A stretch of DNA of 6,223 nt from an uncultured Christensenella sp. Lineage in GTDB: Bacteria; Bacillota; Clostridia; Christensenellales; Borkfalkiaceae. The notes beneath the pieces were generated by a model that was given only the letters and a program-made list of their open reading frames with translations, had not been told where the DNA came from and made no database searches. Location: the NCBI GenBank assembly GCA_910578765.1, contig CAJTRW010000042.1:1-6223 (forward strand), in the 5' to 3' direction. The position numbers and the translations under genes are program-made. Of this stretch, positions 5,282 to 6,223 are shown piece by piece (positions within the stretch are counted from its first letter, which is position 1; the number at the start of each line of letters is the position of its first letter).

Positions 5282-6205
5282 TTGATTTATAAAAATTCTT
5301 TAATGTTGACCGGCAATACGCCGCTTATCGAACTGAGTAATTTTACGAAAGCAAATTCCGTTTTGGCTGTAATTTACGCCAAAGCGGAATTTTTCAATCC
5401 CACGGGCTCCGTAAAGGACAGGACGGCGCTGGCGCTTATTGAGAACGCGGAAAGGCGCGGCAGGCTTAAAAAAGGCGGCGTTGTCGTAGAGCCGACTTCG
5501 GGCAATACGGGTATAGCGCTTGCCGCGGTTGCGGCGGTTAAGGGCTACAAGGCCGTTTTGACCATGCCCGAAAACATGAGCGCCGAAAGGATAAATTTAA
5601 TTAAAGCTTACGGCGCGCGCGTCGTGCTTACCCCTGCCGCCGCGGGCATGCGCGGCGCGGTAGAGGAGGCGGAGCGCATAGCCGCGCAAAACCCCGACGC
5701 CGTGCTTGCGGGACAGTTTGTAAATCCTGCCAACCCCGAAATACACGCGCGCACGACCGGTCCCGAAATTTGGCGCGATACCGGCGGCGATATCGATATG
5801 TTCGTGTGCGGCGTAGGCACGGGCGGCACGCTTACCGGCGCGGGCGGATACCTGAAAAGAAAAAATCCCGCAATTAAAATCATCGCGGTGGAGCCCGCTT
5901 CTTCACCGGTTCTTTCGGGCGGGGCGGCGGGCTTACATAAAATACAGGGGATAGGCGCGGGCTTCGTTCCCGAAATTCTCGACACCGCAATTTACGACGG
6001 GGTTTCACCCGTGACCGACGGAGAGGCGTTTGCGGCGGCTAAAAGCTTCGGCGCGGAGGAGGGACTTCTTGTGGGGATTTCTTCGGGCGCGGCGCTCGCC
6101 GCGGCGGTCCGTGCGGGGCGGACGGCGCAGGACGCGGGCAAGAAAATAGTGGTTCTGCTGCCCGATTCGGCTGACAGATATTATTCGACCGAGCTTTTCA
6201 ATTGA
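5282..6205 (+). CDS. cysK: Cysteine synthase (O-acetylserine sulfhydrylase, CysK type)
   Basis: A 307-aa fold-type II PLP enzyme, complete and of normal length. It condenses O-acetyl-L-serine with sulfide to give L-cysteine and acetate in the cytosol. The N-terminus MIYKN then LTGNTPLIEL (9-18) is the standard opening. The PLP lysine is Lys45 in FNPTGSVKDR (38-47). The substrate-carboxylate loop is PTSGNTG (71-77), the phosphate-binding loop VGTGGT (178-183), and the cofactor-nitrogen region VGISSGAA (264-271). The C-terminal LPDSADRYYSTELF (293-306) matches the usual LPDxGERYLST with Ala-Asp in place of Gly-Glu. Homologues using other acceptors (O-phosphoserine, or homocysteine in cystathionine beta-synthases) share these motifs, so CysK is the most likely but not the only reading. 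The start is TTG. The gene lies 18 bases after the C-S lyase gene, in the same probable operon. No cysE is in the window. A terminator is not visible in the 18 bases left downstream. Confidence 0.92.
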   Translation: MIYKNSLMLTGNTPLIELSNFTKANSVLAVIYAKAEFFNPTGSVKDRTALALIENAERRGRLKKGGVVVEPTSGNTGIALAAVAAVKGYKAVLTMPENMSAERINLIKAYGARVVLTPAAAGMRGAVEEAERIAAQNPDAVLAGQFVNPANPEIHARTTGPEIWRDTGGDIDMFVCGVGTGGTLTGAGGYLKRKNPAIKIIAVEPASSPVLSGGAAGLHKIQGIGAGFVPEILDTAIYDGVSPVTDGEAFAAAKSFGAEEGLLVGISSGAALAAAVRAGRTAQDAGKKIVVLLPDSADRYYSTELFN

Positions 6206-6215
6206 AATACGCGGC

Positions 6216-6223
6216 GGGGGGGG
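6216..6223. other. Run of eight G at the window end
   Basis: The window ends in GGGGGGGG just after the cysK stop. Nothing coding or structural explains it. A terminal poly-G run is compatible with a sequencing or assembly artefact at a contig end, but a genuine homopolymer cannot be excluded. Confidence 0.5.

Overview
The window looks like chromosomal DNA from a low-to-mid GC Bacillota (Clostridia-like) bacterium. The grounds are AGGAG-type ribosome-binding sites, non-ATG starts (GTG, TTG), a lipobox lipoprotein, a DegV/FakB-family protein, an ECF riboflavin transporter behind a transcriptional FMN riboswitch, and consensus sigma-A promoters. The species cannot be named from the sequence. 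The codon style and the lipoprotein would fit an uncultured gut Clostridia lineage, but that is inference. All supported genes lie on the + strand, and no stretch longer than 300 bases lacks a gene or a recognisable regulatory element.

Layout: (1) 1-1340: a perfect short hairpin at the window edge, then a 409-aa two-domain secreted lipoprotein of unknown function closed by a strong intrinsic terminator. (2) 1367-2971: an extended -10 promoter drives a DegV-family fatty-acid-binding protein. Its stop codon is overlapped by a markedly AT-richer gene whose product carries uracil-DNA-glycosylase-like motifs. (3) 3001-4010: a perfect-consensus promoter, a complete FMN riboswitch, a rho-independent terminator and ribU. 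A 10-bp pairing between the aptamer P2 region and the terminator arm gives a concrete antiterminator model. (4) 4016-6205: a promoter whose -10 lies between two identical 8-bp palindromes, then a PatB/MalY-type cystathionine beta-lyase (GTG start) and a CysK-type cysteine synthase (TTG start), 18 bases apart and presumably cotranscribed.

Working together: ribU imports riboflavin and is switched off when FMN is plentiful. The two PLP enzymes form a small sulfur-amino-acid unit, one splitting C-S bonds of cystathionine or cysteine conjugates and the other building cysteine from O-acetylserine and sulfide. DegV/FakB would deliver fatty acids to a FakA kinase encoded elsewhere. I saw no CRISPR array, tRNA, rRNA, transposase or phage gene. 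The best candidates for something new are the palindrome-flanked promoter at 4016-4057, the UDG-like protein, and the two-domain lipoprotein.
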